This document shows positions 10,042 to 19,375 of a stretch of 22,271 nt of DNA, piece after piece. Position 1 is the stretch's first letter; each line of letters starts with the position of its first letter. The DNA comes from Paraglomus occultum (lineage: Eukaryota; Glomeromycota; Glomeromycetes; Paraglomerales; Paraglomeraceae): NCBI GenBank assembly GCA_910592205.1, contig CAJVPJ010000544.1, forward strand, positions 1-22,271. Direction: 5' to 3'. Below the pieces are notes generated by a model. It was given only the letters and a program-made list of their open reading frames with translations, ran no database searches and was not told where the DNA came from. Position numbers and translations under genes: made by a program.

Positions 10042-10410
10042 GAATAGCAAATTGGACAGGCTCAGCTTGCAGGAATGGATTAATTTTCAGTGGCATTTCT
10101 GGCCTCCATACTTTGCTGAATAGAATGATATAACTGCATTGTAACTAAGAGAAAACTCGCCACAAGAGATAGATAATTTATTAGATTGTCATATTATCTC
10201 AGAGATAACATTAGAGAAATTAAGGAGGGTTTTGATGTTGGCATTGGACATGTGCTAGAGGAATTGAGGTAACTAATTTTAATTGTTATTCACAAGCCAA
10301 ACATATAATTCAACTGCTAAACTTAAGTACTTTTTGACTAGGTATTGCGGGATTCAGGATATGCACACTTGTTATTGTGTGTGTGGCTAATAATAATAAT
10401 GTCCAGCTCA
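8600..10410. other. No supported gene
   Basis: Scattered open frames of 68-83 codons (for example 9121-9372, hydrophobic and starting with ATG, and 9482-9688) show no motifs, no consistent splice sites and no similarity to neighbours. I saw no RNA gene. The interval is probably decayed mobile DNA. Confidence 0.4.
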
Positions 10411-10414
10411 TTAG

Positions 10415-10852
10415 ACAGTTTGATTGGACAACTCGTGGTATAGAAAATGAACCGATTCCTCTATGGGTTCATGAATATCTTACCAATATGCAGACAAAAC
10501 AATTTGCAAAGAAAGGAAAAAATGCGGTAAGTGGTTTTTCTTATAATCCTCCATAATGTTACCCCACAAACGAATTTAATCCTAATTCCTGTAATAATAT
10601 CCACAGATAATAAGATTTTATACTGGTAGTTACCGAGCGCCTGTTGAAAAGATTACAGTATTATATTATATCATCAACAAATGTTAATATTAATATTAGA
10701 TGCATGCTTATCGTCAACTTTTTTATTTAGATCAAATTGTCGCAGCTGACACAAATTTTAGTTCAGCATACAGTCGGTTACCAAGAGCAGCATCATGTTT
10801 AAAAGAGATTTGGCTTTGCCATGAATATGAATACGATGCTGGTGAAAAGTAA
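10415..10852 (+). CDS. Three exon-like blocks of an unidentified gene (partial)
   Basis: Block 1 (10415-10526) follows a CATTAG acceptor and reads FDWTTRGIENEPIPLWVHEY, ending KKGKNA at a GTAAGT donor (10527). An 80-nt intron with a CCTAAT branch site ends at CCACAG (10606). Block 2 (10607-10657) reads IIRFYTGSYRAPVEKIT. A short possible intron (10658-10699, GTATTA...ATATTAG, 42 nt) leads to block 3 (10700-10852), which reads HAYRQLFYLDQIVAADTNFS and ends DAGEK with TAA. Block 1 to 2 and block 2 to 3 join in phase 0 with no stop, giving 104 codons. This argues for real exons, though the 42-nt intron is very short. No start codon was found upstream, so the gene is partial or decayed. Function unknown. 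Confidence 0.35.
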
Positions 10853-11055
10853 CAATTTTTTGTTCGATCTAAACTGTGCATTAGTGAATGTAGCGACGGT
10901 TTTTATGAACGGCTATAGAACTAGCTGAATAATGTAAATGATGTATTTAATACAATATTAATTGGTAGACTCCAATAATTGACTAAAAAAATATTATTAG
11001 AGCAACATTAGACAAATAGAACTTATCGCCAGCCATCACGTAAACGCGCGTTGGG

Positions 11056-11060
11056 TAATA
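11056..11060. repeat. Target-site duplication TAATA, left
   Basis: TAATA immediately outside the left inverted repeat, matched by TAATA at 14707-14711. The duplication could also be counted as TA only, because TA is part of both copies. Confidence 0.65.
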
Positions 11061-11086
11061 CAGTCAGGGATTTTACCAAAGATGGA
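11061..11086 (+). repeat. Left terminal inverted repeat, 26 bp
   Basis: Starts CAGTCAGGGATTTTACCAAA. It matches the reverse complement of 14681-14706 at 25 of 26 positions; the only difference is G versus A at position 21. After 26 bp the similarity drops to a scattered GTCGAT/ATCGAT. Confidence 0.9.
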
Positions 11087-11108
11087 AATCGATTCTAGAA
11101 AAATCTGA
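11082..11108 (+). promoter_or_regulatory. Upstream ORF of 8 codons, starting inside the left inverted repeat
   Basis: ATG at 11082-11084 (within the inverted repeat) opens MEIDSRKI and stops at TGA 11106-11108, 17 bases before the proposed main ATG at 11126. If transcription starts in or before the inverted repeat, this short frame could lower translation of the main protein. Presence is seen; effect is inferred. Confidence 0.3.
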
Positions 11109-11125
11109 GTCAAATTTCTCGAAAT

Positions 11126-14100
11126 ATGATTGGCTCTCACGCATTTTTACAACTTTTTACATATGCATTCTTTGTGAATTTTCACAATATTAGCGCACTG
11201 TTAAAAACCATACAGACACACAGTAAAAGACGTCTAGTTTCCATAATCACAAATAATCCCTCGCGTATAGCTTTTTTGAGAAAAGTAAATGAGACCTGAA
11301 AACCCTAGATTTGCTATGTACGTTGCTCATGAGAGTGAAATAAGAGTGAAAACTAATGACCAATTTTTAAAACCTTTTCAGTGTCCGCTTTCCAGAAACC
11401 AAGAGCGAAAGACCTTCCATGTCTTTTTGCAGACCTGGTTGAGAAGTACAATGGTGTTGGATTGAAAACATGTGAAACAAAGGAATCACAGAAATGGCGT
11501 CATGCTAGTAATCAGGAAACGGCTAAGCGCCTTACTCTTTATCATGACTATATTCCTGAACTTTCTAACTTTCATTCCATTTTAGAATTTTATTCAGTTT
11601 GTGAGAAACATTACAACCAGATAATTGTTGCTAATCATTTTTATCAACATATTGCAGGTCTTGTCCAAGAGAATAAACGATTGCGACTCAATACTGATGT
11701 AACTGATAATGTTCATCCTTCTGTTGAACTTGACAGGACAAGAAAGCTTCTTGAGTTGAGTCAGTTGGAGAATCAACAGAAATCACAATTAATAGCAGAC
11801 CTCACACAGCAAGTAGAAGATCATAGAAAGGAAATTGGAGATTTAAAAGCACTATTGCAGAAAGCGTATGATGATATTGTTAAAATTCGCGCGATGTACG
11901 AAGAGCAACACAAGGATAAGGAAATTCTTATGACACAATGGAATTCTCGATATTGTGATCAGCACAAACGCATACAAGCCATTATTGACATTGCACTACT
12001 TGAACGAGAATCTATGTATACAGATATCGAGTCTCTTATAAGGGACAATAATCGGTTTTCCTTAGAAAATTTGTTAAATTATACTCCGCAGACATGGCTA
12101 AGTAAACGTAATCAGGTTATTGTAAAATTTATTGAGACGTTAACTAACAATACTCTTAACACAGATTCCTCGAATAGCAAGAAACTTTATAAAAGAGCTA
12201 TGGCTATCGATTTAATATATGGATCAAGACACAGAAGATACATATCGGAAATAAGCCTTGCGGCATCGGCTATAAAATATTCCATTGCACGATCGAAAAC
12301 CATTATTAATATTGATGGCCATATCACAAATTCGGGAAGCTATTCTCACTTTCAAAGTTGGTTGGATGAATTGTCTGAAAGAGAAGAATCTTTGCCTAAA
12401 GGAGTCTTGCTTATGGCATTCGATAATGAACAAAAGGGTCAAAAAAATTATCTCGATCGAGGCTTCAACACAGTGACATTTCATATTGTTACCAGGTTTG
12501 TTGCTTTTAATATGGAACCGCAAAATTATATTCAACATACTAACACACCTTGGGTGTCTAGTTCTCTTAATAGATCACAATATGAAAGTCTTTTCAGTAT
12601 TACGTCTGATATGCAAGATGTGATTGAAAAAGAATTATACACATATCTGTCTGAAATTATCGATTTATTACGTGAAGAAAAAGTATCTTCAATTAATCGT
12701 ATTGATTCTTTTATAGATAACACCAGATCGAACGAACGCTCCAGTAAGAAGTGTCCTAATTGTAATGAATTAGATATTGATAATCGAAGGCAAGTCTGTC
12801 CGAAATGTAGAACGCCTTTACCTACATTAGCAGAATTGCAAAAGCAACGCGCATCCGAGTTAGAGGAAGATACATCAGACCGGTTAACAATTTATAAGCC
12901 TTATAATGTTCGTAAAGAAACTGAACCGTCCAGTTCGTCAAGAATTAGCATCACTCAGAGACAGACTGCTGATTGTGGAGTTAATGTTCCAGATATCTTT
13001 GTTCCTGATCCTCTCAACATTAACCCCAATTCAACTGCTAATGTTGAAAAAGTTCTTCTTCATATTGAGCAAATATCGGGAATTAAAGACGGTATACGTA
13101 AATGGATAGCCGTAGCATGTGATGGCATTCCGTATCATCGTATAACCAAAATAAGGGAGAAATATCCATGGTTGGTTCTCATTCCTGGCCAATTGCATGA
13201 AGAAATGAATATGCTTCGAGCATTCGTAGAATTAAATTGGTGAGCTTGTGTTATGTCTGATTACTTTATATTCATTATACTTATATATATATATAATATT
13301 CCCTCTTTTCGAAAGGGAGATCGATCTCAAACAATTCGCAATTTGCCAGGGATATAGAACGGAAAATCAGCTTGCTTACTTTAAGAAATGTAATGACCAT
13401 CACAAGTCTTGGGATTCGATTTGCAACATTTATCGCCAAGCTATGGCTATGGAACTGATGTGGCCATATGTCAACAGCCACTCTAACCCGACAGCAGATG
13501 GATATATGGCTTGGGTAAAAGAACAAAAGGATCCACTTTATCAAATAAAATTTGAACAGGTAGGATTGCTTATTCTATTGATGATATTTGTATTAATACT
13601 AATACTTATTTTAATCAATCGTTCGAATAGATATTTAGTTACCTACAAGCCATTATCAATTACAGAACAGCTATCAGAAGAAATAATCCGTTACTCAAAA
13701 GAGCTGCAAGACGAGTCTTTTCGCCGATATGGTCAGCACGACGTCATCCAATATACCGCATGATAGAAGTCACAGATGAAGTACAACGGATGCGACTTGA
13801 CCCGACTATACGAAATATTATAGAAAGAAATAATGTGGTTTCTCGATCGGGTCTTTTTAATCAGCATCAAGGGTTAGATGCAATTTTAGAAGAAATAAAC
13901 AAGACCCTGAAAACGTTGATACCACCTGTTCCACAAATACGTCACTGGAAAATCGCGGCTCGTAATTGTAAAAAATTCTTCCAGGTAAACTGATTGTTTG
14001 ATTTAAAGTATAAAGTTTTCGATCAAATTATTTACAATCATTGAATACTTAGTTACGGAACAATTTCTTTAAATCAATTGGATATAATGACGTTCAAACA

Positions 14101-14550
14101 ACTGGCCCGAGGACCCGACCAGAAATTATTGCAGAATGTCAGCGATTTCGTGTCCGTTTAAGAAAGGATAATTTCCTTAATCCGATAAACTCGAGGATTA
14201 TCTATAAAAGTTTAGGCGATGAAAATGAACTGAGTTCTCAGTTGACAAATCTTACTGATTTAGCAAAGAAATCTCGTCAAGAGTATATTATTGAAGTTTT
14301 TTATAATAACAACCCAACTACTTCTTTTAGGCCAATTCCGATTACCAAACGAGAAGCAGTTGCACAGGAAGATGAAGCTAATATGTCTAAACGAGAAATT
14401 ATTTTCAAGATAGAAGCTCTTCTTGAACAGATGAGTGAGAGTATTCGGAAGAGGTATGTTAATATAAAATTTAGAAGGCGAGATGAATTACTAAAGACAT
14501 TAGAAGAGGTAAAATCTTTAATCAATTCAGACTGTGTCGATATTCTGTAA
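11126..14550 (+). CDS. Transposase-like protein, five exons, 1,032 codons, zinc ribbon
   Basis: Exons: 11126-11284, 11396-13239, 13316-13559, 13631-13984 and 14053-14550. The introns are 111, 76, 71 and 68 nt, most with a CTAAT- or TACTAATAC-type branch site. Spliced this way there is no internal stop and every phase agrees. ATG 11126 is the first ATG after an in-frame TAG. The first exon (MIGSHAFLQLF...NPSRIAFLRK) is the least certain. Order: N-terminal region with LFADLVEKYNGVG and NFHSILEFYSVCEKHYN; coiled coil about 166-232; MAFDNEQKGQKN (Asp396); zinc ribbon CPNC...CPKC (Cys506, 509, 521, 524); ACDGIPYHR (Asp629) followed by LIPGQLHEEMNML; SRSGLFNQHQGLDAILEEIN (Asp832, Glu836/837) followed by LIPPVPQ; a basic, helical C-terminus. 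Asp396, Asp629 and Glu836/837 are my candidates for a DDE triad (inference). Probable role: nuclear transposase of the surrounding element. Alternative: a domesticated or uncharacterised DNA-binding protein. Confidence 0.8.
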
Positions 14551-14565
14551 TAAAATGACAATAAA
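14549..14565 (+). terminator. Two AATAAA polyadenylation-type signals
   Basis: AATAAA overlaps the stop codon (14549-14554) and occurs again at 14560-14565, directly after the transposase-like gene and before the right inverted repeat. This is well placed for 3' end formation inside the element. Such hexamers are frequent in AT-rich DNA. Confidence 0.4.
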
Positions 14566-14680
14566 CGTATTAGTATCATATGTCCAATCAAAATTAATTA
14601 TGTCACATGGAATAAATCTTCGAAACGTCTGGAATATTCTGATCGACAGTTCTTTGACATAAAAGTTGCGATCGACATCA

Positions 14681-14706
14681 TCCATTTTTGGTAAAATCCC
14701 TGACTG
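14681..14706 (-). repeat. Right terminal inverted repeat, 26 bp
   Basis: Reverse complement starts CAGTCAGGGATTTTACCAAA; 25 of 26 positions match 11061-11086. Followed outside by TAATA. Confidence 0.9.
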
Positions 14707-14711
14707 TAATA
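14707..14711. repeat. Target-site duplication TAATA, right
   Basis: TAATA immediately after the right inverted repeat, identical to 11056-11060. Confidence 0.65.
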
Positions 14712-14949
14712 ATGATAATGAAATGATTGTAATGTGTGATAATATTTCATAAATTGTAACTTTACCGAATTCGTTTCTTAAACTTTTTAATCGAAATAAC
14801 GGCGAGTGTTTTTGTTTTTCAAAATCAAGCCACTTTGATCTTTCAACCGTAAGATATCTGAATTTGGGCATCTGAAAATAATGTCAAGATTTCTATCGCA
14901 TTATTAGAAAAGCGGCCTGGAGGCACACAGTTGTTTGGTCTTTTTTAAC

Positions 14950-15269
14950 ATGTTGTGCTTTGTTTTGGCAATAATTCTTGGTATTGTTTAAGCAAATATT
15001 ATCTCCCATCGTGCGACCAGATTAAAAAAACAGTACACTTGTACAATTATTTCTCAAACTGTAGTGCTAAAAATTATACCAATTACTTCGATGCAATTCA
15101 AGAATTAAATAATTTACAGTCTAACTGTAATGCTGAAAATCACACCAAATATTTCGATGTCAATCACAGTGCGGTTAGATCAAACATAGTTACATTACAG
15201 TCTAAATTATACTGGTTAAATTGGTGTCGCGGGCTTGCTGGCGAGTCGTTGTTTTCTGAATGCCGGTAA
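14950..15269 (+). pseudogene. Small repeat-containing ORF behind a signal-peptide-like start
   Basis: ATG 14950 opens MLCFVLAIILGIV, which looks like a secretion signal core, and stops at once. The neighbouring frame is open from 14955 to 15269 with no ATG. It reads CFGNNSWYCLSKYYLPSCDQ and then two similar units, NCSAKNYTNYFDAIQELN and NCNAENHTKYFDVNHSAV, spaced 66 bp (15058 and 15124). A possible splice donor (CCG|GTAAGA) falls at 15268. Taken together this may be a decayed gene for a small secreted, Cys- and Asn-rich protein with internal repeats, the signal being one frameshift away. That is an inference; it could equally be chance in AT-rich DNA. Confidence 0.3.
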
Positions 15270-15530
15270 GACCTTTTCTTTAGATTATTTTTGTATTCTT
15301 ACTTTTTTCTGTCAGTATTACTTCTTTTCGAGCGTGGAGACGAGCCGCCTAAAGTCATGCATTATAATGATAGGTTTTCTACTTACTTGTCTGTTTTGTT
15401 AATATTAATGTCATTAAGCATTAATTCTTATGCTTAAGCAGACGAATGATATGAGTAGTGTATTAATATTAATGAAAAATAAAAATGGGAGCTTAATAAA
15501 CAAAAAAGGAGATGTGTGTCACTCAAATTT

Positions 15531-15740
15531 GCGTACAACGACTGTCGTTATATTATATCGCGATACTATATTAAGATTTGTTTCAATAAGCCTTTCCCAA
15601 AATGTCGTTATACCGTTATACGAATATATAATGTCGTTACATCGAATAAATTTCATTATATAGATTTTTTGTTCCAGGATTTTTGTCAGTATAACGAGAT
15701 GTCGTTATAACAGGTCGTTATATCGAGACGCACTTGTACG
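15531..15740. mobile_element. MITE candidate with repeated GTCGTTATA motifs (pogo-like)
   Basis: GTCGTTA occurs at 15544, 15604, 15633, 15701 and 15714, mostly extended to GTCGTTATA, with further TATCG and ATAACGAGA variants on the opposite strand. The outer ends both contain CGTACAA in opposite orientation (15531 and, reversed, about 15735). 'Tcg(t/a)tataacga' repeats near termini are typical of pogo/Tigger-related elements and their MITEs. There is no transposase. A diverged direct match (GTGTGTCACTCAAATT, 15515; GTGTATCACTCCAAATT, 15740) flanks the segment. Confidence 0.4.
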
Positions 15741-17661
15741 TGTATCACTCCAAATTATCTCTGCATCTGGACATTATCAGGATTATTATCAATATCGTAT
15801 TTGTACCGGTGTTGAATCGGACGTTGGCCGTGACGTCGCATATTAGATCAAATTCTATCAACCTGCCAGCGGCAAATAAATACAAAAAGAATACACACCT
15901 GATTTCTGAGCTTATTTGTAAGCTTGGAAGACTTCCGGTACAATAGAATGTATATTGTTGAATTTGGTTCACATAAATTCACCGATTGTGAGAGGTTAAA
16001 GATCGCATATGAATGAAGTGATCACATGAACGTGACTGCCTGCATTTCTCCTACCAAATTGTTTAGAAGTTATGTTAAGATTCCAGTAAATAGTCGACTT
16101 GTAATTGCGGTTAATTTTTTAAAGTACCTATGCCCATCATATTGTATGGGTAAACTTTGTAGAAGGGATTTGTCTGAAGATCGTATTACAAGAAATTTAC
16201 ACATTTATCATCACAGCAAACTCTCCAAAGCGTAAATATACTACAAAAAATTCTCCATATTACGCAAGATGGCACGAACAAGTTGTTAAACAACGCAACA
16301 AACTTTTGCCACTCAAAATGACCTACGACGAACAATTCTTACCGTCACTCCCACTTTACTTTATATTACGCGCGCGTACGGCAGTTCGAGGCAACTCACT
16401 AACAAGTCCTCAAACAACGACAGAGAGGGGTTTGACGCGAAGGTGTTTTCGAGGCAAGAAATTTTACTGGGTAAATTAGTTGAGGGTTTGTATCCGTGGT
16501 ACGTTGCCACTAGTGTGCTAGGTGTAATCGAGTTTTGAAAGCGCGGAAGGTTCCTTCCTCATTAACGAAATAGTATTTAACTTAAATAAAATAACGATAA
16601 ATTCACAATAGCTTCGCAACAATAATAAGTTCACAATAGTTTTATTAGATCGAACGAGTATCAACCTTCTAACGAGTATGCTAAATTCTCGGTGTTATAC
16701 ATCGTCTATACTATATACTACGAACGCCTTTTTTGTACTAAACATAAAGTCTTATAATCGCAGTTTTTCTAAACTAGACACTTCTTATGCTTTCCTTGTT
16801 AGCCGTCAAGAGATTATGCCTAAGGCAACTTGCTTATTAATCGGCGAAGAACTTACTAAATAGTGTGCTTCTATAGATCTGTTGCGGACTATACTTTACG
16901 TGCTGATTATTTATACGGTATGTAAAAATATTAAATTGACGGATACAAGTTCCTGATTGGTTACTTGTAAGTCATGTGAATTTTTGCTCCGGACTCACAA
17001 CGGTTCCCGTTTCCTAGTATAGTTAATTCTCTGATCTTTCAATAATATGATCATTTTGGTCGAGCCCATCAAATAATTTTCTGGGGATTGTCAAAAACGT
17101 GACTTTGCTGCAGATGTATCAAAAACGAAACTTTTGCATTCATGGGCTGCAGAGAAAGACTTTATCACATAACTTGCTGTGGCCAATTCATATCAGTGTG
17201 GCTTGTCTGTAATATGTAACACTTCCTCACTCTTTGAGAGTAATAAGTAATTCACTACATTAACAAACTGTATGATCTCAACTCTTCAGGAATAGATTTA
17301 CTATTACTCATCATCTCTTCACTGGTGTTGGATGTTCTGATGCTAATAATAATCCTTCCCCTCTGCAAGGGCTGGTATTCCAGCCTACCAAATGAACATT
17401 CTAGCAACAGAACTCTTTGATGGAGATCCTACTGGTGTTCCTGCATCAGACTATATATATATTACAAACATAATAATAATACATTACTTGCTCAACTTTA
17501 TATACTTCATTGTCATTCAATGAAACATAAGTTTGTTTATTCAGACAAAGATTGAATTGGAATTTTGTTATCAGCAATTTAAAATGGCCTTTCAATGAAT
17601 TTTGTCAGCTGCACTGGATTTGATGCCATTGTTGATCAGTATTAGTATATCCAAAAATCAT
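15741..17661. other. No supported gene; minor internal duplications
   Basis: Open frames here (for example 16026-16235 and 16678-16863, both ATG-started, 61-69 codons) lack motifs and splice context. Small internal duplications occur at 16603-16680: ATTCACAATAG / GTTCACAATAG and GAACGAGTATC / TAACGAGTATG. Two (TA)n runs occur near 17450. No RNA gene was recognised. Confidence 0.4.
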
Positions 17662-19150
17662 GAATTAAAAAGGGCTAAGCTATTTATTACTCAAGAAATG
17701 TATGATGAAGCATTCAGATACTCTGTAATCCCAAAAATTTGCAAATATCAGACAACAAGACCAGACATTGGGTAAGTTACTACAAACAATTTTTTATTTA
17801 TGAGCTTGTTGCAAAGAAGCTTTAACTATAGCCATACATTGCATATAATTAATTCTAAAGTCAAAAATAATTTTCAAATTTGGGAGGCCAATAAAAGTGA
17901 TCAATACACTATATTGAAAGAACAGAAAGGCAATGATTTGAGACCAGCAAGACCCATCTGTGTCAAAGAAATCTATATTATATATGATGTGCTCACAAAA
18001 TTCACAGTAATCTATCCTGTGCATCCCAGAATGCATGCATTTGGCCTGAGGTTTCTCAAGTGATTACTGAATCTTACATCAAACAATGTGCCCTCTGTTC
18101 AACACACAAACCTAAAATTAAGCAGTCATCTTCAAGACAAGACCAATTTTATCCACAAATTTTTAAACAATGTGCAGGTTGATCTTACATACTAGGTATA
18201 TTTTCCAAAGCTCACAGGTAATGCAGATACCTCCCTGGGTCATGGATCAAAACTTTGCAAAGAAAGTTACAACAACAGCAAGGACTTGGTGCAATCCCTC
18301 AAAACACCTCAAAGCCAGAGTTTTTTGGGGTGTTGGCAATGACCCATTTTAATATAACCAGATCAGGGCTACAAATGGTTTTGTCATATACAAGACTTCT
18401 TGGATGATAATGAGTCTTTTAGAAAGTAAAAGTCCTGTGAAAATGGTCAAGGCATTGTATGATGTATTTATTGTTTTTGTGCTCCATTGATATTACAGAG
18501 TGATAATGGAGCAGAATTCACATCAAGTATTATCAATATCAAAGAGCTCATGCTATGTTAGAGGTAACCCAAGACATCTACATTCATAAGTCACAGGGCT
18601 CTGTTGGAAGGATAAATGCCATTTTAAAACCTTACCAAATGGATGGAATACAACAAAAGTAAACATTGGCTTGCAATGAATGTATCCACATGCAGACTTA
18701 CAAATTGTATGCCATATGAGCTAGTATTTAATAAAAATCCATGAACATACTATATATTATTGGATGATTTGATGATAACAAAATCATAGGTGAGGAGCAT
18801 TTAAATATAGACTTCAAGGAAAACCTGAATAGACTTGAAAACCACTACCCAGATTAGAAGTCAGTAGTACTAGGGATTTAGTGGAAATGGAGAGTAGAAT
18901 GGTGAACATAATGATGAAGAGGTGTGCTGGACAGTGATGCATATAAACTGTTTGCCAAAGCGGGTGATCATATTTGGAGTTATAACATCACCAGATATGA
19001 AGGATGCAAAATCATTTGCGTGTTACTAAAAAAACTATTCAATTCCAAAACAGTCATACTCTTTATCTCTGTCTGCATCATCTCACAGATTAAAATTCTA
19101 AATTATAGTCTGATTAGCAAAACAGTGCAAGGAATGGGTCATGTAATTTA
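17662..19150 (+). pseudogene. Decayed DDE integrase of KRBA2/Ginger type
   Basis: Blocks in the order expected for this integrase class appear in alternating frames. First come ELKRAKLFITQEMYDEAF (17662) and QIWEANKSDQYTILKEQ (within 17800-18063). Next are a zinc-binding tail ITESYIKQCALCSTHKPKIK (18064 on) and VQVDLTY (first Asp, 18181). Then follow DQGYKWFCHIQDF (18361), PLILQSDNGAEFTSSI (second Asp, 18502), SQGSVGRIN (18591) and MPYELVFNKNP (18709). In intact relatives the SQGSVxR motif carries the catalytic Glu; here the codon is GGA (Gly, 18606-18608). Asp to that Gly is about 35 codons, as in DD35E integrases. At least five frameshifts and many stops show it is dead. Weak continuation to about 19150 may be the C-terminal region. 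Family assignment is from motif order, not a search. Confidence 0.7.
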
Positions 19151-19334
19151 ATGAGCTGAGTCTGTCAGGCCAATCTCATCTCAGAGTCTACAGCCCAAAT
19201 TCAAAGAAAGGCTGCAGAATGTCAGATAGAGAGTGAACGTCTACCAATCACTAGTCAAGGAAATAGGAGGTCAACCTGCCCTTGTCATGCCTACTTTAAA
19301 ATGTGTGCACAAGACGAGCTGAAAAATGACCTAC

Positions 19335-19375
19335 AATAAAATAAATAAAAACAATAAAAATAATCACAAGATGAT
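19335..19375 (+). repeat. A-rich tract after the integrase remnant
   Basis: A tract of AATAAA-like units (CAATAAAATAAATAAAAACA...) follows the integrase-like sequence by about 180 bp. It contains several AATAAA hexamers and could be a decayed 3' end or a simple repeat. Confidence 0.4.

Larger units (their letters stand above)
11061..14706 (+). mobile_element. Apparently intact DNA transposon with a five-exon transposase-like gene
   Basis: The element is 3,646 bp, bounded by near-identical 26-bp inverted repeats that begin CAGTCAGGG and by TAATA direct repeats. It contains one gene (11126-14550) that fills almost all of it: about 40 bp separate the left repeat from the start codon, and about 130 bp separate the stop from the right repeat. 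The gene is open through all five exons. The 5-bp (or TA) duplication and CAGT termini do not settle the superfamily. The protein does not look like Tc1/mariner, hAT or piggyBac. It is closest in layout to the large multi-domain fungal and invertebrate transposase-like proteins of the DUF6589 sort, which is an inference. The near-perfect repeats suggest a recent insertion. Confidence 0.85.
14553..14871 (-). pseudogene. Minus-strand ORF running from flank into the transposon
   Basis: From ATG 14871-14869 the minus strand is open for 114 codons to TGA at 14527, reading MPKFRYLTVERSKWLDFEKQ, then HSPLFRLKSLRNEFGKVT. At 14706 it crosses the right inverted repeat, which encodes QSGILPKMDDVD in this frame. 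It ends antisense to the last transposase exon. A CAG acceptor-like site (TTATTTTCAG) directly precedes the ATG, so 14871 could be the start of an internal exon. The likely reading is that the part outside the element (14707-14871) is a host or older repeat ORF interrupted by the insertion. The part inside is then coincidental, and includes a TACTAATAC...TTACAG intron-end-like motif. Product unknown. Confidence 0.3.

Noticed and set aside
13281-13544. Minus-strand ORF of 87 codons
   Set aside because: Antisense shadow of a transposase exon with coherent coding on the plus strand.
13248-13763. A 171-codon ORF with a hydrophobic, membrane-like stretch (VGLLILLMIFVLILILI)
   Set aside because: The hydrophobic part is the intron 13560-13630 read through (GTAGGA...TACTAATAC...AATAG). 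Splicing moves the downstream sequence into the frame that continues the transposase.
14301-14591. Minus-strand ORF of 96 codons
   Set aside because: Antisense to the last transposase exon; no motifs.
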